Positions 51,077-61,707 of a stretch of DNA of 64,000 bases are shown here, piece after piece; the first letter of the stretch is position 1; each line of letters begins with the position of its first letter. The stretch comes from Diploptera punctata (taxonomy: Eukaryota > Arthropoda > Insecta > Blattodea > Blaberidae). Location: assembly GCA_030220185.1 (NCBI GenBank), contig JASPKZ010007250.1, positions 2,879,501-2,943,500 on the forward strand. Reading direction: 5' to 3'. A program made the position numbers and the translations under genes. The notes beneath the pieces were generated by a model. The model worked only from the letters and a program-made list of their open reading frames with translations, made no database searches and had not been told where the DNA came from.

Positions 51077-52403
51077 CAGGGTGGACCGCTCGAATGGACC
51101 TAATTTCAATTGCTTGTTACTGGCAAACGGTTGAAGACAGAAACTTAAAACAACGTTCATATTACAGAAAAACTCACCAAGTTTTGATATCCAGATCACC
51201 ACATCTCTATATGAGCCCCAGCAGTCACTGTGACGATATCAAAGCGATGAACAATTTCTTGCCAAGTACGTTGGAGTATGTCTTCTGGAATGTTCTCAAT
51301 AGCCTCTATGATGCGCTCACGAAGATCACGAAGGTCTTTGACTGGGGTGGTGTAAACTTTATCTTTGACATAGCCCCAGAGAAAGAAATCCAGTGGTGTT
51401 AAATCGGGAGATCTCGGGGGCCACGCGATTGGTCCTCCCCTACCAATCCAACGGCCAGGGAAAATGTTGTCCAAAGTCGTACGAACTTCATTGGACCAGT
51501 GGGGAGGAGCACCATCTTGCTGGAAAACGATGTTAGGCTGCAGTTGTTCAATTTGTGGAAAGAAGAACTGCTCCAGCATGTCAAGATATGTGGTACCACG
51601 AACAGTTTTCTCGGCGAAGAAAAACGGTCCAATGACCTTATTATGTGACAAACTGCACCAAACATTCATCTTCGGACTATCACGAACATGCTCTTGAATA
51701 GCGTGAGGATTCTCCGATCCCCAGATCCGCACATTATGCCGGTTTACCTTGCCTGACAAATGGAAAGTGGCTTCGTCCCGAGAAGAAAATCTTGGTCATG
51801 AAGTCAGGATCAGCGCCGAGACGGTCCAGCATCGTATTGGCGAATTCCACTCGTTTCGGCATGTCATTCGGCTCCAGACGTTGCACTAACTGCACTTTAT
51901 ATGCGTGCAGTTTGAGGCGTTTGTGGACAATCCGTTGTAATGTCGATTTTGGTATTTGAAGTTCCCGCGAAGCTCTTCTTAATGACTTCCGGGGGCTTCG
52001 CTCAAATGCGGCTTGAACATTTGCTACCATTTCATCGGATGCTCTGCGACCACCACCATGCTTCTTCAACACAGATCCTGTAGCTAATAATGTATCACGC
52101 CACTTCTTTATGCTTCTAGCAGTTGGAGCATCACGGTTAAACACACGCCGGAACTCCCTTTGAACTCTAATGATTGATTTAAACTCCGCATACCACAAAA
52201 CAGCTTGCGCTTTCATCTGCGGAGTCGCCATTTTCACAAACAATTAAATCTAAGAACGAGAAACGTATCTTTGTGCCATCTACCGACAGGATTCGAAACT
52301 TGGTGAGTTTTTCTGTACTATGAACGTTGTTTTAAGTTTCTATCTTCAACCGTTTGCCAGTAACAAGCAATTGAAATTAGGTCCATTCGAGCGGTCCACC
52401 CTG
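51077..52403 (-). mobile_element. Mariner-like element, almost intact
   Basis: A 1,327-bp element starting CAGGGTGGACCGCTCGAATG. Its terminal inverted repeats are 108 bp (51077-51184 and 52296-52403) and differ at only two positions. TA flanks it at 51075-51076 and 52404-52405. LINE-A copies elsewhere have a single TA at the same place, giving the empty site. It encodes one transposase with a single frameshift. The low decay suggests a young insertion. Function is lost unless the frameshift is bypassed. Confidence 0.95.
51196..52231 (-). pseudogene. Mariner transposase, one frameshift (DD41D-like spacing)
   Basis: Cut-and-paste transposase of the Tc1/mariner superfamily. The ATG at 52231 (MATPQMKAQAVL) gives an expected length of about 344 residues. 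The N-terminal half has two helix-turn-helix parts: WYAEFKSIIRVQREF...SIKKWRD, then RRASRELQIPKSTLQRIV. A one-base gain in the C run at 51777-51779 (plus strand) changes frame just at the first catalytic Asp block. The second frame continues with KVNRHNVRIWGSENPH, VFQQDGAPPHWSNEV (second Asp) and SPDLTPLDFFLWGYVKDKVY (third Asp), to a stop at 51196. There are 41 residues between the second and third Asp, the spacing of the DD41D (rosa-like) group. This grouping is by spacing only. No other lesion is visible. Confidence 0.9.
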
Positions 52404-52999
52404 TATTATATGGATGCAAAACATGGACTCTTACTTTAAGGGGGGAAAGGAGATTGAGTATTTGAAAATAAAGTTCTTAGGAAAATTTTTGGACCAAAGA
52501 GAGATGATCAGACAGGTGAATGGAGAAGACTTGATAACAGTGAATTACATGGTCTTTGTAGGAAGCCAGATATAATTAAAACAGTTAAGTCTCATAGACT
52601 GCGATGGGCGGGACATGTGGCACGAATGGGGAATGAAAGACATGCATGGAAGCTTCTTGTCGGAAAACCAGAGGGAAAATGTCCAGTTGGTAGACCAAGA
52701 ATGAGGTGGGAGAATAACATTAACTATGCTGAAACCACATGTCTTGACGGACGTTCAATGGCACGGTATCCAACAACACACCCAATACTTGTAGGAAGAT
52801 GCTTGTTTTGGAACGGCTGTAGCAAGGAAACGGTAAGTCTCCGGACATGGTTTAAAATTCTAAATATTATCAACTCAGTCCCCTCTACAAGTCCTAGAAG
52901 TTTGTTAGGGGAATTTTAGAGCACCCTGTACATTTCATTATACACAACGTAATGCTGTAAAGTATTTAATTCATAATACAATACATTACTTTCAAATTT

Positions 53000-53600
53000 A
53001 CTTTTGTCGTTATCCACAGGGAGCAATGAAAAGAGGTCGACCTAGAAGAACATGGAAGAAAACCATAGAAGAAGAAGCGTAAGAATATGGAAAAATATGA
53101 CTTCTTCTTGTAAGCCCATGTTTCCCTTAACAGAGGTAGGCGCTCTCCCCCTACAGGGAAGAATTTGAACCATACTAACTAAATCGTTAGACTTGTTTTC
53201 GTATAGATGTCATTTGAGTGGTATGTGGTCAGCGTTTCGCCTCATATTGACATCTAGGAAACCAAGGTAGTACTAGGACGGGAAAATTCGGTAAATTTTG
53301 CTTAGAGGCCTTTTCATTCAGGCTTAAGGATCTTTTACGAGCTTGAAAATCTTCAGAATTGGGACCCACGGCTTAAAGTCCCTCCCGGAGGACTTGCTAC
53401 TTGAATTTTTCCATCCTAAAAAAATCAATCGACCCTGGCCGGGTTTGAACCCGCGACTCTCGGAACCAGAGACAAGGAGCATAACCACCGCGGCCGATGG
53501 AAAAATATGACAAGAAATAAAAAGGTTGGCTGGCAATACAAGGCAATGGAAGATCTTTACTGATGTCCTACGCTCCACAAGAAGCAACGGGAACTGGCAA
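53000..53600 (+). pseudogene. LINE-I ORF2 C-terminal relic with SINE-3
   Basis: Pieces 53000-53101 and 53497-53600 join to give the C-terminus MKRGRPRRTWKKTIEEEA, then EIKRLAGNTRQWKIFTDVL and RSTRSNGN before a stop. This matches the RTE-BovB-like ending (GRPxxTWRRTxEKE...W...VDALCS). The first part has an in-frame stop after EEEA. SINE-3e lies between the parts. Confidence 0.75.
53102..53496 (-). mobile_element. SINE-3e with 15-bp target duplication
   Basis: Full-length minus-strand SINE-3 with the head at the right (complement of GGTTTGAACCCGCGACTCTC) and CTTGTAAGCCCATGTTTCCC at the left. ATGGAAAAATATGAC is repeated exactly at 53087-53101 and 53497-53511, within LINE-I. Confidence 0.96.
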
Positions 53601-54164
53601 GTCAAGCCTATAGTGCAGGAAATTTCGTTTAATCTCATTGTAAATTAGTTTTAAATATATAATTCTGAAACTAAAGTGAGTTTAGATTGTTCTGGGAATG
53701 ACACGTCATGCTAGAATTTTAAAACAGACAGCATGTAGAATGATCCATTATCGACCTCAAGTGAACATGGGCGGAGACAAACAATCCTTAATTAAAACGT
53801 GTTTACAGATGGGAAGCAATAAAATGTTTTGCGATGAAAGATGGCGCTTGAAGCGTCCATTCATACAGAGAGTTCTGAAAATAAGGATCAAATATTTAGA
53901 GAACAGTTAGTGTGATTCTCTACGTCACCAAGAAAGAAATCTATTATCCATGGACAATGGAACTCTAAAACAAACGGAAATAAATACAGGGACCAAATAT
54001 TTGACTTCTTGGAAATCGATGAGATTCCAGAATTGGTGGGAGATTATTTCATCTGATTTGAAAGCCTGAAAAAAAATGGTTTAAAATTATGGATAATATC
54101 TGTATCTAAACTACAATGGCGTAACAGTTCAATATTGGGCCTTATTCTCTCCTTGATAGGAGTT
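53601..54164. other. No recognisable feature
   Basis: Unassigned. A 70-codon frame from 53698 has no recognisable content. Confidence 0.4.
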
Positions 54165-54300
54165 ATTAGACCAACTTAATTTAGTTACACTTATTTGGCT
54201 ACAGATGTCATTAATGGTATTTAGTCAACATACCGACCTAATGAAACATATAGCAGGCAACTAAGGCATTACTAGGATGATGGGGTCGGGAAATTTTGCT
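54165..54300 (-). mobile_element. SINE-3f fragment
   Basis: Decayed minus-strand piece with CTTATTTGGCTACAGATGTC and GGCAACTAAGGCATTACTAG. Ends missing. Confidence 0.55.
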
Positions 54301-54307
54301 TAGGGAT

Positions 54308-55062
54308 GGGTGTAGAAAAACAAGAGGGAAAGCCCCCAACAGGTAAGCTACGAATAATATGAGAGGATAACATTAATAACACTGGTCAACATGTTTTTTT
54401 TTTTTTGTCTCATGAGTACCAATAGTTGTACTTAATGCAGTTTTTATCCTGTTTTCAAATATGTATTCCGAATTTCTCCATCATCCACAGATTTTTTTTT
54501 ATTTCAATTTCAACTAATGGATTTAAATAATTATTTTTAATAAACGTTTTTTCGTCCATTTGTCCATTGTACAATAAAACCAAATGAGCTAACTCTGGGG
54601 ATTTCAGCTATGGACAAGAGATATCAAGGCAAAAGGAATCTTAATATGCTGGCCGATTATTGTTGGACCATCAAGAGGGATACTCCACAGGAGAAATATA
54701 GCAGCAAATCATCATTTCTTACTTTCTAGGTGAGTCCGAATGTTCGAATATTGTGTAGTTACGAATGTAGAAAATATTAAAGTGTTTGAAATTATAAATT
54801 CCTGTCTCTCGGAAATCTTGCGTGATGGAGAAAAACCGATATCATATTTTAATTCAGGAGAAAAAATACTATCAGAATCACATATTTTTCTTTCTGAAAC
54901 AAAAAAAAAAGTTTCTTTTTTTGTTGCTCAGTGTTATGATTAAAATAAATAATGAGATAAATTATACAAGGGATGATTGGAACATGTTAACACAGGATTG
55001 GGGTGTATGGAGACCTTATGTCTGCCCGGCTATGAACCTGCGGGTTCGATAGTGCCAGTGAA
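54308..55062 (+). mobile_element. LINE-A12 3' end split by Y3
   Basis: LINE-A 3' pieces 54308-54376 and 54937-55062 flank Y3. The second piece keeps GGATGATTGGAACATGTTAA, CGGGTTCGATAGTGCCAGTG and a short AATTAGTTAATT tail. Confidence 0.8.
54380..54933 (+). mobile_element. Element Y3 in LINE-A12
   Basis: Starts CACTGGTCAACATG and ends TTGCTCAGTG. TAA lies on the left (54377-54379) and TTA on the right (54934-54936), an imperfect 3-bp duplication. It carries the NMLADYCW frame (as DKRYQGKRNLNMLADYCW) and the MFEYCVVTNVEN frame (54740-54943). Comparison with intact LINE-A gives the empty site. Confidence 0.8.
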
Positions 55063-55087
55063 TTAGTTAATTTTAAACACTAAAGTA

Positions 55088-55550
55088 ACGGAGGTAGTTA
55101 TATTATAAGGCTACGAAACATGGACTCTTACTTTAAGGGAGGAAAGGCGATTAGGAGTAACTAAGAATAACGTTCTTAGGAACAATTTTGGACCAAAGAA
55201 AGATGAACAGACACCTGAATGGAGAAAACTACATAACAATGAACTAAGTGGTCTTTATAGGAAGCCAGATATAATAAGAACACTTCAGTCTCTGCTATGG
55301 GCAGGACACGTGGCACGAATGGGGAATGAAAGACAGGCACGAAATATTCTTGCAGAAAAACCAGAGGGAAAACGCCCAGTTGATATATCAACAGTGAGGT
55401 GGGAGAATAACATTAACCAAGATTTGAGGGAAGTGGATTATACAGGGAAAGATTGGAAAACATTAGATCAGGATAGGGATGCGTGGAGAGCTTATGTCCG
55501 CTCGGCCATGAACCTACGGGTTCGATAGTTCCAGTGAGTTAGTTAGTTAA
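55088..55550 (+). mobile_element. LINE-A13 3' fragment
   Basis: From ACATGGACTCTTACTTTAAG to the GTTAGTTAGTTAAAG tail. An open stretch encodes ARMGNERQARNILAEKPEGK, RPVDISTVRWENNINQDLRE and RSAMNLRVR before a stop. It is 5'-truncated in the YGCETW region. Confidence 0.87.
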
Positions 55551-56019
55551 AGTAACGTAGATATGAACTGGATTCAGTTAATTTAAATGTGAGGGTAAGG
55601 ACCAGTGGAGTACCTTAGTAAATGGGTCAATGAACCTATGGGTCCCACCATAAAGCTATTTTTATTAAAACTGAGTAGAATACCTAGTACTTAGGTAGGT
55701 TTGTTTTTTTCTGAGTACATACCACTTCCTCTTTCTCACTTAACGTTGTTTGATGGATTGTACGGGGATGATGAATCGCTGGATTAGTCCCCCACCCCCT
55801 CGCTATTCCCCGGTTATTGTATTCCATCTTCCAGACATAAAATAACTTTGGGATTACTTATGCAAAGTTTACCTCAGAGCATACCAATTTCAAGATAGAT
55901 GTTACATATACATCACAGTTCTCTATGAAAAAGCTTCCGGTTTTATTTTTCAGATCGAAATATTTTAGCTAAAGTAGAATTGCATGACGTCCTCTCTACG
56001 CTCAGAGAACTATTATCTT
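55551..56019. other. No recognisable feature
   Basis: Unassigned sequence. Confidence 0.45.
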
Positions 56020-56671
56020 TGTGAACAAATTCGTTTTTGGCCATGTGGCCTCTGACGGTAAACCTAACAAAGACAGTCATCATCTTTCCACCGATGTTTT
56101 GGTATTCCTTGGTCCCTATGTCAAGTTGGAGTATATTGGAATGCCAATTTTGGAAGTCTTTTTCTTTCCATTCTTCTCAGATGATTTTTCCATTCTTCTT
56201 CTTCTTCTTCTTCACATCCTGGTTTAGGCAAGAGTTGCCTGTTCCGTCTTCACTAATAGATCTAAGACCATCTCTTCCGAGGACGTCCGACATCTCTTCT
56301 TCCTCTTGGAAAATAATGAAAGATTTTATTTGGTAATCTTCTTTCTTTCCATTCTTTCTACATGTTCTTTCCACTGTACCTTGTTGTTAAATATATTTTC
56401 TCTTATGGAGAAAGATCTGCAGTTCTTCACGGATATCCTCGTTTCTTATCTGGTCCATTCTAGTGCAGCCTTTTACTATTCTTAAAAATTTCATCTCAGC
56501 TGCTTGGATTTAATTGAATAATAAAGCACGTAAACAAACAAAATTAAAATTTTATAAAACAATGGCTGTCCCTGTCCTTTTGTATGGGAGTGAACCTTGG
56601 ATTTTTCCATTCTTCTTGGAATTTTTCTATTTCTTCATTTAAACTTGGTACTCCAAGCTTTTCACTGATTT
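56020..56671 (-). mobile_element. Rearranged LINE-B/LINE-C fragments
   Basis: 56020-56200 is the minus-strand 3' end of LINE-B1-like sequence (AACAAATTCGTTTTTGGCCA and AAATTGGCATTCCAATATACTC complement). It is followed by CTTCTTCTTC repeats and a minus-strand LINE-C-type piece (56225-56520). At 56525-56600 a plus-strand piece encodes KLKFYKTMAVPVLLYGSE-like residues. It is joined in opposite orientation to a minus-strand piece with SLNEEIEKFQEEWKN. The block therefore contains at least one inversion junction near 56600. Confidence 0.65.
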
Positions 56672-56800
56672 TTTTGTTGACCACTTTAATTTTATTCCAA
56701 GCGTGTTGGAAATTACAATTATTTTTCATTTTTTAGTTCGGTTTTCTAATAAAGCGTGTTGTTTTAGTTTTTTAGAACTATTATTTATTATATTTTTTGT
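56672..56800. repeat. Half of the 23.3-kb-type foldback element
   Basis: Shares GTTGACCACTTTAAT, AAGCGTGTTGGAAATTA and AAAGCGTGTTGTTTTAGTTT with the right arm of 23316-23818. The complementary left arm is absent. Confidence 0.78.
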
Positions 56801-57189
56801 TCGAATCTATGTAGTTTGTAATCTGGTATAAAATTCCTACAACTTCCAATAGTAAATATCATTCTGTTACAAACGTCTCTTGCTTCATCCCTACCGAATA
56901 TCACAAGCGGCACGATGGATGCGTCACCTATTTACCCACCGAACTTCATATCTCGTACGTCTGGTTATTGCGAACTTCATTCTGCTGGGTTCGTTCATCC
57001 CACAGTTATTACGATTCCAAAACCTCGGCACAACTCCCCAAATCATCCACTAACCTTTGGTTTGCATTCACTCACTGCAGAAACCTATTAAGAGAAAAAT
57101 ATGACAGCACTAACATTTACTAGATTGGAGTTCAGCTATTAAAAATGGGTCGCTCAAGAATTCCTCAGACACTAAAATGCATGATCTGA
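56801..57189. other. No recognisable feature
   Basis: Unassigned sequence. Confidence 0.45.
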
Positions 57190-57440
57190 TTTTGATGGTT
57201 TACAGCATATATCTTTGTTTTATTAATTACATGGCATGTATCTAGTTACGTTTACAGAAAACAATATGGAGGCCGCTAGAGTGATTTTTAAATTGAAGCT
57301 GTCACGTAAATTCACACTCCTATTTGTCGGATATCTCTAACTTTTTTTTTTTGTGATTGTATTATTTCAATACCATGCATCGAGTTTCGTTGTGAACAAC
57401 TTACATTTGTGGTTACTGGTGCGAATTGTAAATTTCCGTT
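57190..57440 (+). repeat. Repeat U1
   Basis: Resembles 59125-59340 in order: AGAAAACAATATGGAGGCCG, GGATATCTCTAACTTTTTTT, GATTGTATTATTTCAAT, CATCGAGTTTCGTTGTGAA and TTGTGGTTACTGGTG. Both copies lie a short way upstream of a plus-strand SINE-1. Function unknown. Confidence 0.65.
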
Positions 57441-57557
57441 TCAGATGAACGAAGTGATACATCTCCCAATGGTCCAATTTTGCATTTCTCAATTGATTCT
57501 TATATGTCGAGTGGGTCTGAAAATATATAAACATTTCGGACGCTACACCGTTAACAC

Positions 57558-57585
57558 ACACACACACACATATATATATATATGT
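57558..57585. repeat. (AC)n/(AT)n microsatellite
   Basis: Short compound AC and AT tract before SINE-1f. Confidence 0.95.
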
Positions 57586-57591
57586 ATATAC

Positions 57592-57907
57592 TACGTCTAC
57601 CGCTGTGGTCTCGAGGTAACGTGCTGCCTTGTCTCGCAGCGGGCTCGGGTTCGATTCCCGGTCGGGGCAGATTCCTGGGTGAGGTTTTTTCGGAGTTTTT
57701 CCTCACCTGTAAGACAAATGTCAGGAAGCTTAGGGCCCAATGATCCCCGAAAATCATCCTCCTCCTTATCGTTATCATCATCATCCTTCACCAGTGTGGA
57801 AAGCAACGGGAAGCTACCACACCTATAATTCCCTAGTAAAGCTGCAAAGCATAGCATGAAAATGGTATGACTGCAGTGAAAGACCTGCCCTCGGACACAA
57901 TTACTAT

Positions 57908-57911
<4 letters not shown>
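57592..57911 (+). mobile_element. SINE-1f, full-length
   Basis: Head CGTCTACCGCTGTGGTCTCG, B box GGTTCGATTCCC, body AAGACAAATGTCAGGAAGCT, end CACAATTACTATGGATATAT leading into AT repeats. Confidence 0.92.
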
Positions 57912-57940
<29 letters not shown>

Positions 57941-57943
<3 letters not shown>

Positions 57944-58250
57944 GGCACGCCGTAGCGTAGTGGTTAAGGCACTGAGCTACAAGCCGGAGGGTCGAAGGTT
58001 CAAGTCCCGTTGGGGTCAGGATTTTTAAACTGACCCAAACCCTCTGGCGGCACTATGGCCCTGGGGTCGACTCAGCCTCTAATGGAAATGAATACCAGAC
58101 GCTTGTTCTGGGGGTAAAGGCGGCCGTCACGCAGGGTTGACAACCCGGCTGACAAAAAGTGCCGATTGTCTAGAAAAAGTGGGAGCCTTAACCTCCCACT
58201 ACCCCAAGGGCCTCCGGGCCTGTTGTGGGATCACTTTACTTTACTTTATA
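57941..58250 (+). mobile_element. SINE-2f, full-length
   Basis: Head GGGGCACGCCGTAGCGTAGT, B box changed to GGTTCAAGTCCC, complete body, end GGCCTGTTGTGGGATCACTT. It directly follows an AT tract (57911-57940). Confidence 0.92.
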
Positions 58251-58257
58251 TACATAT

Positions 58258-58308
58258 GACATAAGAAAAGTAAATGCCTGAACGGGATTTGAACCCGGAC
58301 CTCTGGGA

Positions 58309-58341
<33 letters not shown>

Positions 58342-58466
58342 AAAAATAAGTCTCTGCATTGGATTTGCCTGATGGTGTAATGGATAGCAAGCTTAGGTAC
58401 CTACCCAGAGGTTCGGGTTCAAATCCCGTTCAGGCATTTCTTTTTCTTATCATGTTACATTAAGCT
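58258..58466. repeat. Inverted pair of tRNA-like units
   Basis: Left unit (minus, 58258-58312): tail GACATAAGAAAAGTAAATGC, then the T-arm complement GGGATTTGAACCCGG and CCTCTGGG. Right unit (plus, 58338-58466): a tRNA-like body from GCCTGATGGTGTAATGGATA (D arm) to GGTTCGGGTTCAAATCCCGT (T arm) and TCAGGC, whose ends pair, then ATTTCTTTTTCTTATCATGT. An AT tract lies between them. The right unit can be drawn as a cloverleaf but has no normal anticodon loop that I can assign. Confidence 0.72.
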
Positions 58467-58479
58467 TGCATATATATAT

Positions 58480-58610
58480 ATGACATGAAAAAATAAAATA
58501 AACGCCTGTACGCAGATATGATTCGACACCTCTAACTTTATACGTTAGTGCGCTATCAGCTGCGCCACTCAGGTATTCCGGCATACACATTTATTTGTCT
58601 TCCTTATATA
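58480..58610 (-). repeat. tRNA-like unit, third copy of cluster
   Basis: Minus strand: CTGAGTGGCGCAGCTGATAG (D arm), CGCACTAACGTATAAAGTTA, a damaged T arm (GGTGTCGAATC) and ACAGGCGTTTATTTTATTTT, then TTCATGTCA. The body differs from the unit at 58338 but the tail design is the same. Confidence 0.62.
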
Positions 58611-58612
58611 TG

Positions 58613-58905
58613 ATTCTTTTTGTGGCCTTCAAGTAGCGTACTGCCTTGTCACACAGCGCGAGCCCGTGTTCTATTCCTGGTCGGGTCAAGCTAGCTCGGT
58701 GAGGTTCCTGTAATATAAATGTCAGGTGGCTTTGAGGCCCAAAAGTTCCGGAACACCATCTGGCCATCATCATCCTCATCATCATCTCCGGTGTGGAAAG
58801 CAACGGAAAGCTAATACACATATAATTCCATAGTAAAGGTGCAAAGCATAGCATCAAAATGCTATGATTGCGGTGAAGGACCTGCATACGGCAGAAAACT
58901 ATAAA
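58613..58905 (+). mobile_element. SINE-1g, decayed
   Basis: Head GTGGCCTTCAAGTAGCGTAC, B box decayed (GTTCTATTCCT), body ATAAATGTCAGGTGGCTTTG, end CGGCAGAAAACTATAAATA. Confidence 0.85.
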
Positions 58906-59124
58906 TAAAAATATGATTCTTTATCATTTGAGGCAATTCGACCGATGTCCTTCTACATTCGGGATTGCCGCACATGTCCTTATGTGATCAAAAAATTATG
59001 TGTGTGATCCGTTGAATTTTAAACAAAATCCCGAAGTTCGTGGCAGTAGCGTTTGGCATGTAAAAAGTTATTTTAAGCCTAGATGATAAAGTAAGTAATT
59101 GGAATGGAATGAAACTACAAGTAG
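58906..59124. other. No recognisable feature
   Basis: Short unassigned stretch before repeat U2. Confidence 0.4.
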
Positions 59125-59340
59125 TAGTTTATAGAAAATACATTTTATTAATTAAATTCCGTATATCAAATTACATTTAAAGAAAACAACATTGGGGTCA
59201 CTAGAAAAACCGACATTCTTATTAGTTGGATATCTCAATTTTTTTGCGATTATTTTATTCCAATGACAGTCATCGAGTTTTGCTGTGAAAAATTTAAAAT
59301 TGTGGTACCCAGTGTGGCTTTAAATTTTCGTATGTGTATA
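59125..59340 (+). repeat. Repeat U2
   Basis: Second copy of repeat U (see 57190), with AGAAAACAACATTGGGGTCA, GGATATCTCAATTTTTTTGC and CATCGAGTTTTGCTGTGAA. It ends about 10 bp before SINE-1h. Confidence 0.65.
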
Positions 59341-59349
59341 TATAACTTA

Positions 59350-59673
59350 GTCCACCGCTGTGGTTTCGAGGTAGCGTGCCTTGTCGCGCAGCGGGCCCGG
59401 GTTCGATCCCCGGTCGGGGCAGTTTTTCTGGGTGAGGTTTTTATCGGGTTTTTTTCTCACCTGTAAGACAAATGTCAGGAAAACTTTAAGGCCCAAACGG
59501 TCCCCGAAATCATATGGCCATCACCATCATTATCATCATCATCATCTTCTTCCTTCACCGGTGTGGAAAGCAACGGGAAGCTACCACACCTACAATTCCC
59601 TAGTAAAGCTGCAAGCATAGCATGCAAATGCTATGATTGCAGTGAAGGACCTGCCTTCGGACAGAATTACTAC

Positions 59674-59678
<5 letters not shown>
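59350..59678 (+). mobile_element. SINE-1h, full-length
   Basis: Head AGTCCACCGCTGTGGTTTCG, B box GGTTCGATCCCC, body AAGACAAATGTCAGGAAAAC, end CAGAATTACTACGGACGGAT and an AT tract (59680-59705). Confidence 0.93.
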
Positions 59679-59705
<27 letters not shown>

Positions 59706-59706
<1 letters not shown>

Positions 59707-60217
59707 ATGTATAAGTAAATTATGTACTATTCCAACCCTCTATTGGCTGCAGTTTTTGTTTTCTCACAAATGCAACTTGGTACATAAGATTTAATTTTCG
59801 AAATAATTATATATTCCATAAACTAGCAAAATCGGATAATAAATTCGACTTGCTGAGGTATTCATTTAATTCCTGCATGATTGACTTTTCTATTAATATC
59901 ACTGTATATACATACAGTAGTATAGTATATTTGTATCATACACACATTTAATTATTGGAATGAACAGAAACTGATATTCTCTGCTTTTATCTACATTACA
60001 TGGATGCTATCTGGCAGTCAAATCCTAAACACACACGAAATCAAACAACAATGATATTAATATGTGAGTGAGCTCATTACAGACACAATATCGTGAGGAC
60101 TAAATCCAACGATATTAGTAGGTATTAATGGGATTTATAGCCTGTCCCCCATTCACTGGTTATAACAAGGAACAATGACATGCCACCTGACATCCCTGTA
60201 TTTTTATACACCAGTGT

Positions 60218-60220
<3 letters not shown>
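59706..60220. other. No recognisable feature
   Basis: Unassigned. Ends at an AT tract (60221-60269). Confidence 0.45.
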
Positions 60221-60278
<58 letters not shown>

Positions 60279-60284
60279 AAACTC

Positions 60285-60592
60285 CAAGCGCAACATAACT
60301 AGAAGGCCTTTGGCCGACCAGTCGGGACTGGTCTCACATCCACCTGTGTTAATCACAGAGGTAGACGATCGTAAGCCAGTGTAGGAGTGACATGTGGTCA
60401 GTATGTCGGGTCCCTCAGCCGTTATAGCTGGACTTCTCAACCTGGAGTCGATACTTATTGCAGCTACCCAAATGTCTCACGACGCTGGGTGGAAACCAGT
60501 CCCATACTGGCCGAAATTCCATGAGAAAATGTCTTCCCCATGGGGACTCGAATCAGCGCAAGTCCCGTGGCTCTTGCTACGGCGTGAGACAA
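60285..60592 (-). mobile_element. SINE-4c
   Basis: Minus-strand copy with the B-box complement GGGGACTCGAATCAGCG near the right and CACATCCACCTGTGTTAATC near the left. The head ends at CTACGGCGT. AT tracts lie on both sides. Confidence 0.88.
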
Positions 60593-60607
60593 CAAATATA
60601 TATATAT

Positions 60608-60902
60608 ATCATATTTGCCTTCATTGCCAAATGTCAAAAATATAGTAATAATATCTAAATATACAAGCGTTACTGCTATAAAGTAAATATTCTCATTAAA
60701 ATTTTTGCTTAACTGTTATATTAGCCACTAGATGTCAGTCGGGACGAATTTCCGCTACGTCTTGTGTGAATTGAGAATACTACATATATAAGAAAAATGT
60801 ATGTTTGAATAGGTATACTTTGGTAGCTCAGGTATTTAGAGCGCTAAACGAACAGATTTTAGAGATTCGGTTTCAAATTCCGACTCAAGCATTCATTTTT
60901 CT

Positions 60903-60910
<8 letters not shown>
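60608..60910 (+). repeat. Repeat W1 with tRNA-like end
   Basis: About 200 bp of spacer (CATATTTGCCTTCATTGCCA to GAATTGAGAATACTACATAT) followed by a tRNA-like unit: GGTAGCTCAGGTATTTAGAG, CGCTAAACGAACAGATTTTA, GGTTTCAAATTCCGACTCAA. It ends with GCATTCATTTTTCTTTTCAT. The same arrangement is found at 63588-63890. Confidence 0.75.
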
Positions 60911-60935
<25 letters not shown>

Positions 60936-60939
60936 GCAC

Positions 60940-61139
60940 TAATAAAAATACAGTCAGATATTCCTGAATTGTCTTCCAAAGGTCAGAGAGTGAATCAATT
61001 ATTTCATAGCAACTATAACTGTACGTAGACATGTTTATATTGCATGTAATTGCTTATTGTAATGGAACATGTAATTAATAATTATTTTTTAAAAATGTTT
61101 GTGTGTATGTGTGTGTGTGGCAAGAATATGTAACAATAA
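60940..61139. other. No recognisable feature
   Basis: Short unassigned stretch with a small GTGT repeat near 61097-61118. Confidence 0.4.
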
Positions 61140-61686
61140 TAGCTGGTCAACATGATGTTTGTCTCATGAGTACCAATAGTTGTACTTAATGCAGTTTTTT
61201 TATTGTGTTTTCAAATATGTATTCGGAATTTCTCCACCACCCACACTTTTTATTTCAATTTCAATTAATGGATTTAAATAATTATTTTTTAATAACCGTT
61301 TTTTCGTCCATTTGTCCATTGTATAATAAAACCAAATGAGCTAAATCAGGATATTTCAGCTATGGAAAAGAAATATCAAAGCAAATGGGATCCTAATATG
61401 CTGGGCGATTATTGTTGGACCATCAAGAGGGATGCTCCACAGGCGAAATACAGAAGAAAATCGTCATTTCTTACTTTCTAGTTGAGTCGGAATGTTCGAC
61501 TATTTTGTGTAGTTACGAATGTAGAAAATACTAAATTGTTTGAAATTATAAATGTGAGTCTCTCGGAAACCTTGCGTGATGGAGAAAAACCGGTATCATA
61601 TTTGAATTCAAGAGAAAAAATACTATCAGATCCACATATTTTTCTTTCTGAGACAACAAAAAAGTTTTTTTTTTCGTTTCTCAGTG
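61140..61686 (+). mobile_element. Element Y4
   Basis: Left end decayed (TAGCTGGTCAACATG), right end TTTCTCAGTG. TAA lies at 61137-61139 and 61687-61689. It carries the NMLADYCW-type frame (as MEKKYQSKWDPNMLGDYCW) to the same stop, and the second short frame (FCVVTNVENTKLFEIIN). Confidence 0.78.
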
Positions 61687-61707
61687 TAATCAAAAAGAAT
61701 AAACGAA

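Larger units (their letters stand above)
50900..52735 (+). mobile_element. LINE-A11 split by a mariner
   Basis: Pieces 50900-51076 and 52404-52735 are collinear LINE-A, from the FKYLG/AATCACAAATAGGAATGAG block through the GPKRD, RWAGHVARMG and GRPRMRWENNINY blocks. It stops before its tail, where an unrelated sequence (52736-52999) begins. Frames are broken in both parts. Confidence 0.88.
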
